From an uncultured Porphyromonadaceae bacterium (GTDB lineage Bacteria > Bacteroidota > Bacteroidia > Bacteroidales > Paludibacteraceae), in the NCBI GenBank assembly GCA_937898265.1, contig CALEJM010000302.1:1-12759 (forward strand): a stretch of DNA of 12,759 bases, read 5' to 3'. The number at the start of each line of letters is the position of its first letter. The stretch's first letter is position 1. Of the stretch, positions 1-6,359 are shown in pieces. The position numbers and the translations under genes were made by a program. Under the pieces are notes generated by a model. It was not told the DNA's origin. It saw only the letters and a list, made by a program, of their open reading frames with translations, and made no database searches.

Positions 1-50
1 TTTTCTGAATTGCGAACTTACGAACTTACAAGAAATTCGTTATTGTTTTC

Positions 51-81
51 TTGCACATTCCAAAAATTCTTCGTACCTTTG
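51..81 (+). promoter_or_regulatory. Bacteroidetes-type promoter of the DUF1846 gene
   Basis: A TTG at 51-53 (the -33 element) and TACCTTTG at 74-81 (the -7 element, consensus TAnnTTTG) are separated by 20 bp. The same spacing occurs at three other promoters in this window. Transcription would start near 87, giving a leader of about 80 nt before the ATG at 169. A short stem, AGGTTG (94-99) with CAACCT (111-116), lies in that leader; its meaning is unclear. Confidence 0.7.
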
Positions 82-168
82 CATACGGAATTGAGGTTGG
101 TTAGTCTGTGCAACCTTCAGTAGAGCTGTTAATCCTCTCATAATTAACCCTATATAATCCGTACAGTC

Positions 169-1682
169 ATGCAGATTGGTTTTGATAACGACAAATACAT
201 CCGTATTCAGTCGCAGCACATTAAAGAACGTATTCAACAAAGTATCTTCGCATTCAGTCCGAACACATCAAGGACCGCATCTCTCACTTCGGCAACAAGC
301 TCTATCTGGAGCTTGGCGGTAAACTGTTTGACGATTTTCACGCTAGCCGAGTACTGCCCGGCTTTATGCCTGACAGCAAACTGCGTATGCTCCATGAGCT
401 TCGCGACATGATTGAGATCGTAATAGTAATCTCGGCTACTGATATTGAAAAAAACAAGGTACGTCAGGATCTCGGTATTACCTACGACATGGATGTTCTC
501 CGTCTGCGTGATGCGTTTATGGACAGAGGCTTTTTCGTTGGCTCGGTAGTGATTACTCATTACAACGGTCAGAAGTCGGCAGATGCATTCCGTGCTCGTC
601 TGGAGCGCCTCGGCATCAAGACCTACTACCATTACATGATCGAGGGCTATCCGCACAACGTGGAACTCATTGCTTCGGATGAAGGTTTCGGTCGTGATGA
701 ATATGTAGAGACCGAGCGTCAGCTGATTGTTGTAACGGCTCCCGGTCCGGGTTCGGGCAAGATGGCAGTTTGCCTTTCGCAGCTTTACAACGAGCGAGCT
801 CATGGTCATGAGGCCGGCTATGCGAAGTTTGAGACGTTCCCGGTATGGAACCTCCCGCTGAAGCACCCGGTAAACATCGCTTACGAGGCTGCTACTGCCG
901 ACCTGAATGATGTGAATATGATTGACCCGTTCCATCTGGATGCTTACGGCAAGACTGCTATCAACTACAACCGTGATATTGAGATTTTCCCCGTATTGAA
1001 CGCTCTCTTCGAGGGTATCTACGGAAGCAATCCGTATAAGTCGCCTACAGATATGGGCGTGAACATGGTAGGTTTCTGCATCAGCGACGACGAAGCTTGC
1101 TGCGAGGCATCAAAACAAGAAATCATCCGTCGCTACTACTCTGCCCTCAACGACCTCGCCACCGGCAAAGCCAACGATAGCGAAGTCAACAAGATTGCCC
1201 TCCTCTTCAAACAAGCAGGCATCAACACCGCATACCGCAAAGCCACCGTTGCCGCTCACGAACGTCAGGAGCAATCTCTCGGCAAAGCAACCTCAGCCAT
1301 CGAACTGGCCGACGGCACCGTAATCACAGCCGAGCAAAGCGACCTCCTTGGTCCAAGTGCAGCACTTCTGCTCAACGCTACCAAGCATCTCGCAGGCATC
1401 GACCACAGCGTCAAACTGATTCCTCAAGAGTTCATCGAGCCAATCCAACACACCAAAATCAACTACCTCCGTGGCAAAAACCCACGCCTGCACACCGACG
1501 AGGTGCTCATCGCACTCTCCGTGCTCTCACAACGCGTAGAAAACTGCCGTCGCGCCCTGGAAGTACTGCCTCAACTTGAAGGCTGCCAGATGCACTCCAC
1601 CGTCATGCTTTCCGAAATCGACCGCAAGATCTTTAAGAAACTCGGCGTTGGACTCACCTGCGACCCAACAAAAAAGAAATAA
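169..1682 (+). CDS. DUF1846 (UPF0371) family protein, reading frame broken near the 5' end
   Basis: The protein belongs to the DUF1846/UPF0371 family of about 500 residues; its biochemical role is not known to me. The family's usual N-terminus, MxIGFDNDKY, starts at ATG 169, about 88 bp downstream of a promoter, so 169 is the natural start. The rest of the protein (LYLELGGKLFDDFHASRVLPGF and onward, including GPGSGK at nt 744-761) is read in a different frame from about 225 to the TAA at 1680-1682. The frame from 169 runs to a stop at 409-411. The first ATG in the long frame is at 366, which would give a 438-residue product lacking about 60 conserved residues. The break coincides with a diverged duplication (193-234 and 240-281). 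With the frame restored, the length fits the family. Codon use changes near 1110. The gene may be broken, may be translated from 366, or may be a contig-assembly chimera. The family assignment is secure from sequence memory; the intact state is not. Confidence 0.85.
193..281 (+). repeat. Diverged 42-nt tandem duplication inside the DUF1846 gene
   Basis: Copy 1 (193-234) encodes KYIRIQSQHIKERI and copy 2 (240-281) encodes KYLRIQSEHIKDRI. The copies are offset by 47 nt, so they lie in different frames. By hand alignment 29 of 42 bases match, and most differences are at third codon positions. That pattern is expected of two orthologous gene versions joined together, not of a fresh slippage duplication. 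Confidence 0.8.
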
Positions 1683-1713
1683 TCCGGTTCACAAACCAAC
1701 CTACAGTCATAGA

Positions 1714-1746
1714 AAAAGAGCGTGAAACCACTTCACGCTCTTTTCT
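1714..1746 (+). terminator. Intrinsic terminator after the DUF1846 gene
   Basis: A perfect 13-bp stem, AAAAGAGCGTGAA (1714-1726) with TTCACGCTCTTTT (1732-1744), closes a 5-nt loop (ACCAC) and ends in a T-rich tail. It starts about 30 nt after the stop codon. The A-run and T-run flanks mean it could also terminate transcription from the opposite strand. Confidence 0.85.
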
Positions 1747-2141
1747 ATTGACCGCTGGTAAGAAAACAACAAACAATACAGCAAAAACAAAAACCGGGCA
1801 GAACGTCAAGGGAAGAAAAATCTGCGCCACCAATCCGCGGCAAGAAATTTCAAACCCACTTTCGGCCGGGGCAAACCGCAGCAAAAAATCCTGAGTGCGG
1901 AATCTCCACAAGAAAATCGCGGCGAACATATTTACATAAGGTATGTATAATACCAAATGAAGGAACGATATTCCGTAAAATTGAGTCCTTGCCGCAAAAT
2001 AAAATTCATCACTCCGCACTGCAGACAACTTCCCGCAAAATCACAACCGAAATTCACCTCCGCCAACTCACCGCTTCAAAACCTCGCCACCCATCTGCAA
2101 AGCCGCAAAAATCACCCTCAGAAAAATATTCACAAAGGGTA
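1747..2141. other. Intergenic stretch without a supported gene
   Basis: About 400 bp between the DUF1846 terminator and the rpsF promoter. The + strand is rich in A and C. Variants of CCGCAAAA recur (about 1993, 2033 and 2103), twice followed by a TCAC-like sequence, and a small inverted repeat, GGTAT-GTATA-ATACC, lies at 1940-1954. Open frames here (1957-2184 on +, 1654-2028 on -) show no recognisable protein and no promoter. I saw no tRNA or structured RNA. Confidence 0.6.
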
Positions 2142-2172
2142 TTGTGAGATTCAAATATTTGTTGTACTTTTG
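2142..2172 (+). promoter_or_regulatory. Promoter of the rpsF-rpsR-rplI operon
   Basis: TTG at 2142-2144 and TACTTTTG at 2165-2172 are spaced by 20 bp and match the Bacteroidetes -33/-7 consensus. The start of transcription would fall near 2179, leaving an A-rich leader of about 48 nt before ATG 2227 with no Shine-Dalgarno. Confidence 0.8.
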
Positions 2173-2226
2173 CAGCCGCTCTAAGTGGGCGAAAAACAAA
2201 AATCAACTAAACAAATAAACAACACA

Positions 2227-2601
2227 ATGACAAATCATTACGAAACTGCTTTCATTTTGACTCCCGTTTTGTCTGATGATCAGATGAAGGAAGCAGTAGA
2301 AAAATTCAAATCGTTCCTCACCAGCAATGGTGCTACGATTGAGAATGAGGAGAATTGGGGCATGAAGACTCTTGCTTACCCAATCCAAAAGAAAACCAGT
2401 GGTTTCTACGAACTCATCCAATTTGAGGCAGAACCATCACTGATCAAAAACCTTGAGACACAATTCCGTCGTGACGAACGCGTAATGCGCTTCCTCACAT
2501 TCCGTCTCGACAAATACGCTTTGGAGTATGCCACAAAACGCATCGCCAACAAAGGCGCTAAAGCAGAAAAAGTAGAAGAACCTAAACAAGTGGAGGAATA
2601 A
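2227..2601 (+). CDS. rpsF: 30S ribosomal protein bS6
   Basis: bS6 sits on the 30S platform as a heterodimer with bS18 and binds the central domain of 16S rRNA. The 124-residue product starts [16 protein letters not shown] and has the conserved blocks [15 protein letters not shown] and [19 protein letters not shown], typical of Bacteroidales bS6, then a charged Lys/Glu-rich tail. The frame is open upstream to 2185, but ATG 2227 is chosen because family homology begins there and the 5' extension is low-complexity leader sequence. It is the first gene of a three-gene operon, and its stop lies 3 nt before rpsR. Its last codons (GTG GAG GAA) also form the GGAGG in front of rpsR. Identification is firm. 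Confidence 0.97.
   Translation: MTNHYETAFILTPVLSDDQMKEAVEKFKSFLTSNGATIENEENWGMKTLAYPIQKKTSGFYELIQFEAEPSLIKNLETQFRRDERVMRFLTFRLDKYALEYATKRIANKGAKAEKVEEPKQVEE
2592..2596 (+). promoter_or_regulatory. Shine-Dalgarno GGAGG of rpsR
   Basis: GGAGG ends 8 nt before ATG 2605, the ideal spacing, and overlaps the final Glu codons of rpsF. It is noteworthy because Bacteroidetes genes rarely have such sites, and rpsF, the pseudouridine synthase, the phosphoesterase, the HAD gene and the giant gene here have none. Chance from the Glu-Glu codons cannot be excluded. Confidence 0.65.
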
Positions 2602-2604
2602 GAC

Positions 2605-2868
2605 ATGGCAAATCAAGAAATTCGCTATTTGACCCCAACCGCAGTAGAGACAAACAAAAAGAAATACTGCCGTTTCAAAAAAATGGGTATCAAATATATT
2701 GACTACAAAGACCCAGAGTTCTTGAAAAAATTCTTGAACGAGCAAGGCAAAATCCTTCCACGTCGCATCACCGGCACCTCTTTGAAGTTCCAACGCAAAG
2801 TGGCTCAAGCTGTAAAACGCGCCCGTCACTTGGCTTTGCTTCCATACGTAACTGACATGATGAAATAA
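2605..2868 (+). CDS. rpsR: 30S ribosomal protein bS18
   Basis: bS18 pairs with bS6 on the 30S platform near the 3' end of 16S rRNA. The 87-residue product contains the family hallmarks [31 protein letters not shown] and the C-terminal [16 protein letters not shown], and its length is normal for Bacteroidales. Only one cysteine is visible in the N-terminal part, so this is not a four-Cys zinc-binding form. It lies 3 nt after rpsF and 21 nt before rplI and is cotranscribed with them. A GGAGG 8 nt upstream of the start supports ATG 2605. In Flavobacterium, bS18 together with bS6 and bS21 holds the anti-Shine-Dalgarno tail, which makes an SD on this gene interesting. Identification is firm. Confidence 0.97.
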   Translation: MANQEIRYLTPTAVETNKKKYCRFKKMGIKYIDYKDPEFLKKFLNEQGKILPRRITGTSLKFQRKVAQAVKRARHLALLPYVTDMMK

Positions 2869-2875
2869 TAACAAC

Positions 2876-2880
2876 GGAGG
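2876..2880 (+). promoter_or_regulatory. Shine-Dalgarno GGAGG of rplI
   Basis: GGAGG lies in the short rpsR-rplI gap and ends 9 nt before ATG 2890. Unlike the rpsR site it is not inside a coding region, so protein-coding constraint cannot explain it. Confidence 0.75.
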
Positions 2881-2889
2881 AAAAGAATT

Positions 2890-3339
2890 ATGGAAATTAT
2901 CTTGAAACAAGACGTAGCTAATCTCGGCTACAAAGACGAAATCGTTACCGTAAAAAATGGTTACGGCCGTAACTATCTCATTCCTACCGGTAAAGCAGTT
3001 ATCGCAAGCCCATCAGCCAAGAAAGTTCTTGCTGAGAACCTCAAACAACGCGCTCACAAAATCGCTGCTATCAAAGCTGCTGCTGAAGAATTGGGTGCTA
3101 AACTGAGAGAAGTTGTTGTCAACATCACAACAAAAGTTGACGCCAACGGCACCATCTACGGCTCAGTTAACGCTGCTCAAGTTGCTGAGGAATTGGGCAA
3201 ACAAGGCTTCGAAATCGACCGCAAGACCATCGTTATGAAAGAAACCATCAAAACTGCTGGCGAGTACACCGCTACAGTAAAACTCCACAGAGAGGTTTCT
3301 GCTGACGTAAAGGTTATCGTTGTTGCTGAAGAAGCATAA
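2890..3339 (+). CDS. rplI: 50S ribosomal protein bL9
   Basis: bL9 binds domain V of 23S rRNA near the L1 stalk and helps maintain reading frame. The 149-residue product has the typical N-terminal RNA-binding domain (MEIILKQDVANLGYKDE, then VTVKNGYGRNYLIPTGKAV, residues 1 to about 38), an Ala/Lys-rich connecting helix (about 40-75) and a C-terminal domain (about 80-149) with GTIYGSVNAAQVAEEL. Length matches the family. It is the last gene of the rpsF operon, preceded by a GGAGG site, and followed by a hairpin that may end the operon. No ssb gene is inserted, as is usual for Bacteroidales. Identification is firm. Confidence 0.97.
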   Translation: MEIILKQDVANLGYKDEIVTVKNGYGRNYLIPTGKAVIASPSAKKVLAENLKQRAHKIAAIKAAAEELGAKLREVVVNITTKVDANGTIYGSVNAAQVAEELGKQGFEIDRKTIVMKETIKTAGEYTATVKLHREVSADVKVIVVAEEA

Positions 3340-3374
3340 ACCCTAACACCGATTTCTTATTAAGAAACAACCAT

Positions 3375-3434
3375 AAGCCACAAAGCAAGACACACACCGT
3401 GAGGTTCTCTAATCCTGCTTTGTGGCTTCTTTAA
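3375..3434 (+). terminator. Probable terminator of the ribosomal protein operon
   Basis: Perfect 13-bp arms, AAGCCACAAAGCA (3375-3387) and TGCTTTGTGGCTT (3416-3428), are followed by a weak T-rich tail (CTTCTTT, ending in TTT at 3430-3432). The 28-nt loop is longer than usual for an intrinsic terminator, so partial readthrough into the downstream gene is plausible. Confidence 0.55.
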
Positions 3435-3448
3435 TGAAACGATAGAAT

Positions 3449-3467
3449 GCACTTTGCGACAAAGTGC
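3449..3467 (+). promoter_or_regulatory. Perfect short palindrome upstream of the pseudouridine synthase gene
   Basis: GCACTTTG (3449-3456) and CAAAGTGC (3460-3467) form an 8-bp stem around a CGA loop, 60 nt before ATG 3528. There is no T-tract, so it is not a terminator. It could be an operator or an mRNA leader hairpin. No convincing -33/-7 promoter was found between 3340 and 3527. Confidence 0.4.
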
Positions 3468-3527
3468 GAAGACATCAGATCATACACACACCAACAACAC
3501 AAATATCTATACTAAACAACAATCCTT

Positions 3528-4838
3528 ATGTTTGACAACAACGACAACAATGGTTACTCGTACGAACGCAGTGATGCATTCGAATCTAACAAAGAAACGA
3601 GCAACAACAACTACGAACAACGCACAAGACGTCCTCGCATCCAAAACTACGAGAGACACAGTTTCAATCCTAATTTTGATGAAAACAATCGTCGCGTAAA
3701 CCGTTACAACTCCAACGGCAACAGCTACGACAACAACTACAGCCACAACAACTACAACAACGGCAACCGCTACGACAACGACAGCAACTACGGCAACAGC
3801 TACAGTTCTGACTACAACAACGGTGGCAACTACAACCGCAACAACAACGGCGGTGGCTACAACCGCAACAACAATGGCGGCGGCTACAACCGCAACAACA
3901 ACGGTGGCGGCTACAACCGTAACAACAACGGTGGCGGCTACAACCGCAACAACAACGGCGGCTACAACCGCAACAACAACGGTGGCTACAACCGCAACAA
4001 CAACGGCAACTCCTACGGCAACAACTTCAACCGCAACGCCAACGAAGGCCGCAGCGTCTACAGCCAGAAAAAACAACAAGAATACAAACAGGACTTCATC
4101 GACTACACAAAACCAGTTCGCCTCAACAAATACCTGGCCAACGCTGGCGTTTGCTCACGTCGTGAAGCCGACGACTATATCCAGGCAGGCGTAGTCAAGG
4201 TGAATGGTGAGGTAGTCACCGAATTGGGCACAAAAGTCATCCCAGCAACCGACAAAATCCTCTTTCACAACACCCCAGTTCAAATCGAGAAGAAAGTATA
4301 CATCCTCCTCAACAAACCAAAGAACTGCGTAACCACCTCCGACGACCCACAAGAGCGCCACACCGTGCTCGACTTCGTGCGTAACGCTTGTCCACAACGC
4401 GTCTACCCAGTAGGCCGTCTCGACAAAAACACCACCGGCGTCATCCTCATCACCAACGACGGCGACCTCGCTTCAAAGCTGACACACCCAAAATACGACA
4501 AGAAGAAAATCTACCAAGTGAAACTCGACCGTGAGTTCACCGAGGAAGATATGCAAAAACTTCGCGACGGCATCGTGCTCGAAGACGGCGAAATCGCAGT
4601 TGACGACATCAGCTACATCCAAAACCCACAAACCAAAGAGCTCGACCTCAACAAAGTGGGCGTAGAGATTCACTCCGGCCGCAACCGTATCGTTCGTCGT
4701 ATGTTCGAACACCTCGGCTACAAAATCTCAAAACTCGACCGCGTATACTTCGCAGGTCTCACCAAGAAGAACCTCGGTCGTGGCAAATGGCGTTTCCTCT
4801 CAGAGGCAGAAGTAAACATCCTCAAGATGACCAACTAA
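3528..4838 (+). CDS. rluB: RsuA/RluB-family rRNA pseudouridine synthase with Asn-rich N-terminal extension
   Basis: The enzyme isomerises a uridine in rRNA to pseudouridine; RluB acts on 23S rRNA and RsuA on 16S rRNA, and the exact target cannot be read here. The product has 436 residues. Residues 1-195 are a hydrophilic Asn/Gly/Tyr/Arg-rich extension with a tandem repeat at 101-160. An S4 RNA-binding domain follows (about 196-243, RLNKYLANAGVCSRREADDYI). The catalytic domain (about 255-430) has the signature VYPVGRLDKNTTG with catalytic Asp299, and the RluB-like block GRNRIVRRMFEHLGY. The core alone is about 240 residues, normal for the family; the extension is extra. It may be a disordered RNA-binding region, as is seen in other Bacteroidales homologues. 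ATG 3528 is the first start of the open frame and has no Shine-Dalgarno. A terminator follows at 4866. Confidence 0.92.
   Translation: MFDNNDNNGYSYERSDAFESNKETSNNNYEQRTRRPRIQNYERHSFNPNFDENNRRVNRYNSNGNSYDNNYSHNNYNNGNRYDNDSNYGNSYSSDYNNGGNYNRNNNGGGYNRNNNGGGYNRNNNGGGYNRNNNGGGYNRNNNGGYNRNNNGGYNRNNNGNSYGNNFNRNANEGRSVYSQKKQQEYKQDFIDYTKPVRLNKYLANAGVCSRREADDYIQAGVVKVNGEVVTELGTKVIPATDKILFHNTPVQIEKKVYILLNKPKNCVTTSDDPQERHTVLDFVRNACPQRVYPVGRLDKNTTGVILITNDGDLASKLTHPKYDKKKIYQVKLDREFTEEDMQKLRDGIVLEDGEIAVDDISYIQNPQTKELDLNKVGVEIHSGRNRIVRRMFEHLGYKISKLDRVYFAGLTKKNLGRGKWRFLSEAEVNILKMTN
3828..4007 (+). repeat. In-frame 24/27-bp tandem repeat encoding GYNRNNNG(G)
   Basis: Seven consecutive units encode NYNRNNNGG once, GYNRNNNGG three times and GYNRNNNG three times (residues 101-160 of the pseudouridine synthase). 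Units are nearly identical at DNA level, with scattered synonymous changes (GGC/GGT, CGC/CGT, AAC/AAT). Copy-number change would keep the reading frame, because each unit is a multiple of three. Confidence 0.95.
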
Positions 4839-4865
4839 GCCAATTTTCAACCAATCAACATACAC

Positions 4866-4904
4866 ATCGGCTGTCCGCATCACCGCGGGCAGCCGATACT
4901 TTTC
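4866..4904 (+). terminator. Intrinsic terminator after the pseudouridine synthase gene
   Basis: ATCGGCTGTCCGC (4866-4878) pairs with GCGGGCAGCCGAT (4885-4897) over 13 bp with a single T-G wobble, around the 6-nt loop ATCACC. ACTTTTC follows. It is placed between the stop at 4838 and the next promoter at 4932. Confidence 0.85.
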
Positions 4905-4931
4905 AAAACCCTCACACTACTCTGCTCCCGA

Positions 4932-4963
4932 TTTGAAAAAACAACGAGAATTTTGTAACTTTG
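4932..4963 (+). promoter_or_regulatory. Promoter of the phosphoesterase-HAD unit
   Basis: TTTG at 4932-4935 and TAACTTTG at 4956-4963 with 20 bp between them are an excellent match to the Bacteroidetes consensus. Transcription should begin near 4970, leaving a leader of only about 22 nt before ATG 4992. Confidence 0.85.
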
Positions 4964-4991
4964 CACACGATTCTCAACACCGTTTGAACAC

Positions 4992-6359
4992 ATGAAAAAG
5001 ATCATACGCCTCCTCATCATATCGGTAGTCGTCTTGCTTGTCACCGTCCTATGCATCATCCGCTGGAAAGCATGGTTTGGCAAGATCAACGAACCCGCCT
5101 ACACCACCGAGCAGACCATCGACCGCCTCGTCATCAACATGGGCGAAGAGGGTTTCAACAGTCGCACCATCACCTGGCGCTGCGGCGACTCACTTATGGC
5201 GTCGGAACTCCGCGTAAAACTCGAAAACACCAAAGACATCACCACCTTCCCCGCCGAAGGAACACTTGTAGAAACCATGGGCGGCACCAATGCCTACTAC
5301 AAAGCGAGCATCACGCTGCCTCAAGGCTACTACGTCTACCAAGTGGCAAGCGGAGAAGAGACGTCGCCATGGTACAAGATGCACATCGTGGAAAACAACA
5401 GCAAATGCACCTTTCTCGTCTCGGGCGACATCCAAGACCAAGAAGACCGCACAACCGACACCGTGTTCCAAGGCATCTACCGCCGCTACCCCAACATCGA
5501 CTTCATCGCCTTTCTCGGCGACCTCATACACCGTCCGCTCAACGACAGTTGGAATCTGTGGTTCAGCGAGATGGACACACTCTCAGCCTGCATTCCTCAT
5601 GTTGTCAACTGCGGCAACCACGAATACTACAAAGGTCGCAAGGGAGAGATTGACCCCCGCTGGGAACACACCTTTACCCACCCACACAACGGACCAGAAC
5701 TCGACCACACGCAGTCGTACTATCTCGACATGCCAAGCGTTCGTCTCATCGTGATTGACACGAAGGGTTTGAAGCGTCTGAAAGACTATCGTGTAACACG
5801 CCGTTGGCTCAACTCATTGATAGATAGCAACGAGCATCCGTTCTGCATGGTACTGATGCATCATCCCGTCAAGGCAGAAAGCCTCGGAAGAATGAGTTTC
5901 CTGACACGTCATTATTTCAAGAAATCGCTCAACAAAGTCGACATAGTTCTCCAAGGTCACGACCATTCCTATGCTCGCTATTGCACCAAGAAACACAACG
6001 AGTTGATTACGCCAGTCTACATGCTCACCACCAATAGCGAGAAGCACTACCTCTCCCGCTGTTCCCGAAAAGCAGACCGCGTGGCATGCGGCGAGCGACT
6101 CTACGAACTCGTTGAGGTCAACGAAAGCCAACTCCGCATCTCCACCTATCTGGTTGACGGACACCAACTCTACGACGTAGTGCTCATTGAGAAAGACGAG
6201 AACAGACACCCCACCATCACCGCCGAGAACGCCCTCTCAGAGGAGCATCTCCTGATGCCAGCAGACTACGAAGGAAAGAAATCGTTGAAAGTCGTACGCT
6301 ACAAGCGGTGTCGCGAACTCCGCGAGCAAGCGTTGAAACATCGCGCCAACAAACAATGA
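4992..6359 (+). CDS. Membrane-anchored calcineurin-like metallophosphoesterase, purple-acid-phosphatase-like
   Basis: This is a dinuclear-metal phosphoesterase; the substrate is unknown. The 455-residue product begins with two Lys and a hydrophobic segment (residues about 4-23) that looks like an uncleaved anchor, so the enzyme probably faces the periplasm. Residues about 40-135 resemble the beta-sandwich (Fn3-like) domain that precedes the catalytic domain in purple acid phosphatases (SRTITWRCGD, YYVYQVASGEETSPWYKM). Metal-binding motifs then follow in order: GDIQ (145-148), GDLIH (176-180), GNHE (208-211), LMHH (288-291) and GHDH (322-325). The tyrosine of the GDxxY motif, which gives true purple enzymes their colour, is replaced by His180, and the first motif has Gln148 where ordinary members have His. 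It has its own promoter and overlaps the next gene by 4 bp. The family call is firm; the subfamily is an inference. Confidence 0.88.
   Translation: MKKIIRLLIISVVVLLVTVLCIIRWKAWFGKINEPAYTTEQTIDRLVINMGEEGFNSRTITWRCGDSLMASELRVKLENTKDITTFPAEGTLVETMGGTNAYYKASITLPQGYYVYQVASGEETSPWYKMHIVENNSKCTFLVSGDIQDQEDRTTDTVFQGIYRRYPNIDFIAFLGDLIHRPLNDSWNLWFSEMDTLSACIPHVVNCGNHEYYKGRKGEIDPRWEHTFTHPHNGPELDHTQSYYLDMPSVRLIVIDTKGLKRLKDYRVTRRWLNSLIDSNEHPFCMVLMHHPVKAESLGRMSFLTRHYFKKSLNKVDIVLQGHDHSYARYCTKKHNELITPVYMLTTNSEKHYLSRCSRKADRVACGERLYELVEVNESQLRISTYLVDGHQLYDVVLIEKDENRHPTITAENALSEEHLLMPADYEGKKSLKVVRYKRCRELREQALKHRANKQ

Noticed and set aside
13-28. Two copies of CGAACTTA in tandem upstream of the first promoter
   Set aside because: Two copies of 8 bp are too little to claim a function, and the context beyond the window start is missing.
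235-243. Programmed -1 frameshift joining the 169 frame to the long DUF1846 frame
   Set aside because: The CAACAAAGT context is not a slippery heptamer (the P-site tRNA would re-pair poorly on ACA), and the product would still carry the segment twice, so recombination or assembly error is more likely.
234-935. Long open frame on the minus strand (233 codons)
   Set aside because: It is antisense to the conserved DUF1846 gene, has no recognisable domain and no promoter; it is a shadow of codon bias.
1654-2028. Minus-strand open frame of 124 codons with hydrophobic stretches
   Set aside because: It runs through the terminator stem and into the DUF1846 3' end, and has no recognisable family, promoter or ribosome-binding site.
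1957-2184. Small + strand open frame (75 codons) before rpsF
   Set aside because: It covers the rpsF promoter itself, has no promoter of its own and an atypical composition.
2173-2190. bS6:bS18-binding leader (CCG motif) in front of rpsF
   Set aside because: The CCG at 2174-2176 lies before the predicted transcription start, and only a 4-bp hairpin can be drawn, so an autoregulatory RNA is not supported.
3507-4079. Minus-strand open frame of 190 codons, very rich in Val and Ala
   Set aside because: It is the antisense reading of the Asn/Gly repeat codons; the composition is a consequence of GTT/GTC complements of AAC.
3823-4194. Thr/Ala-rich open frame on the + strand (123 codons)
   Set aside because: It is the shifted reading of the AAC-rich repeat inside the pseudouridine synthase gene.
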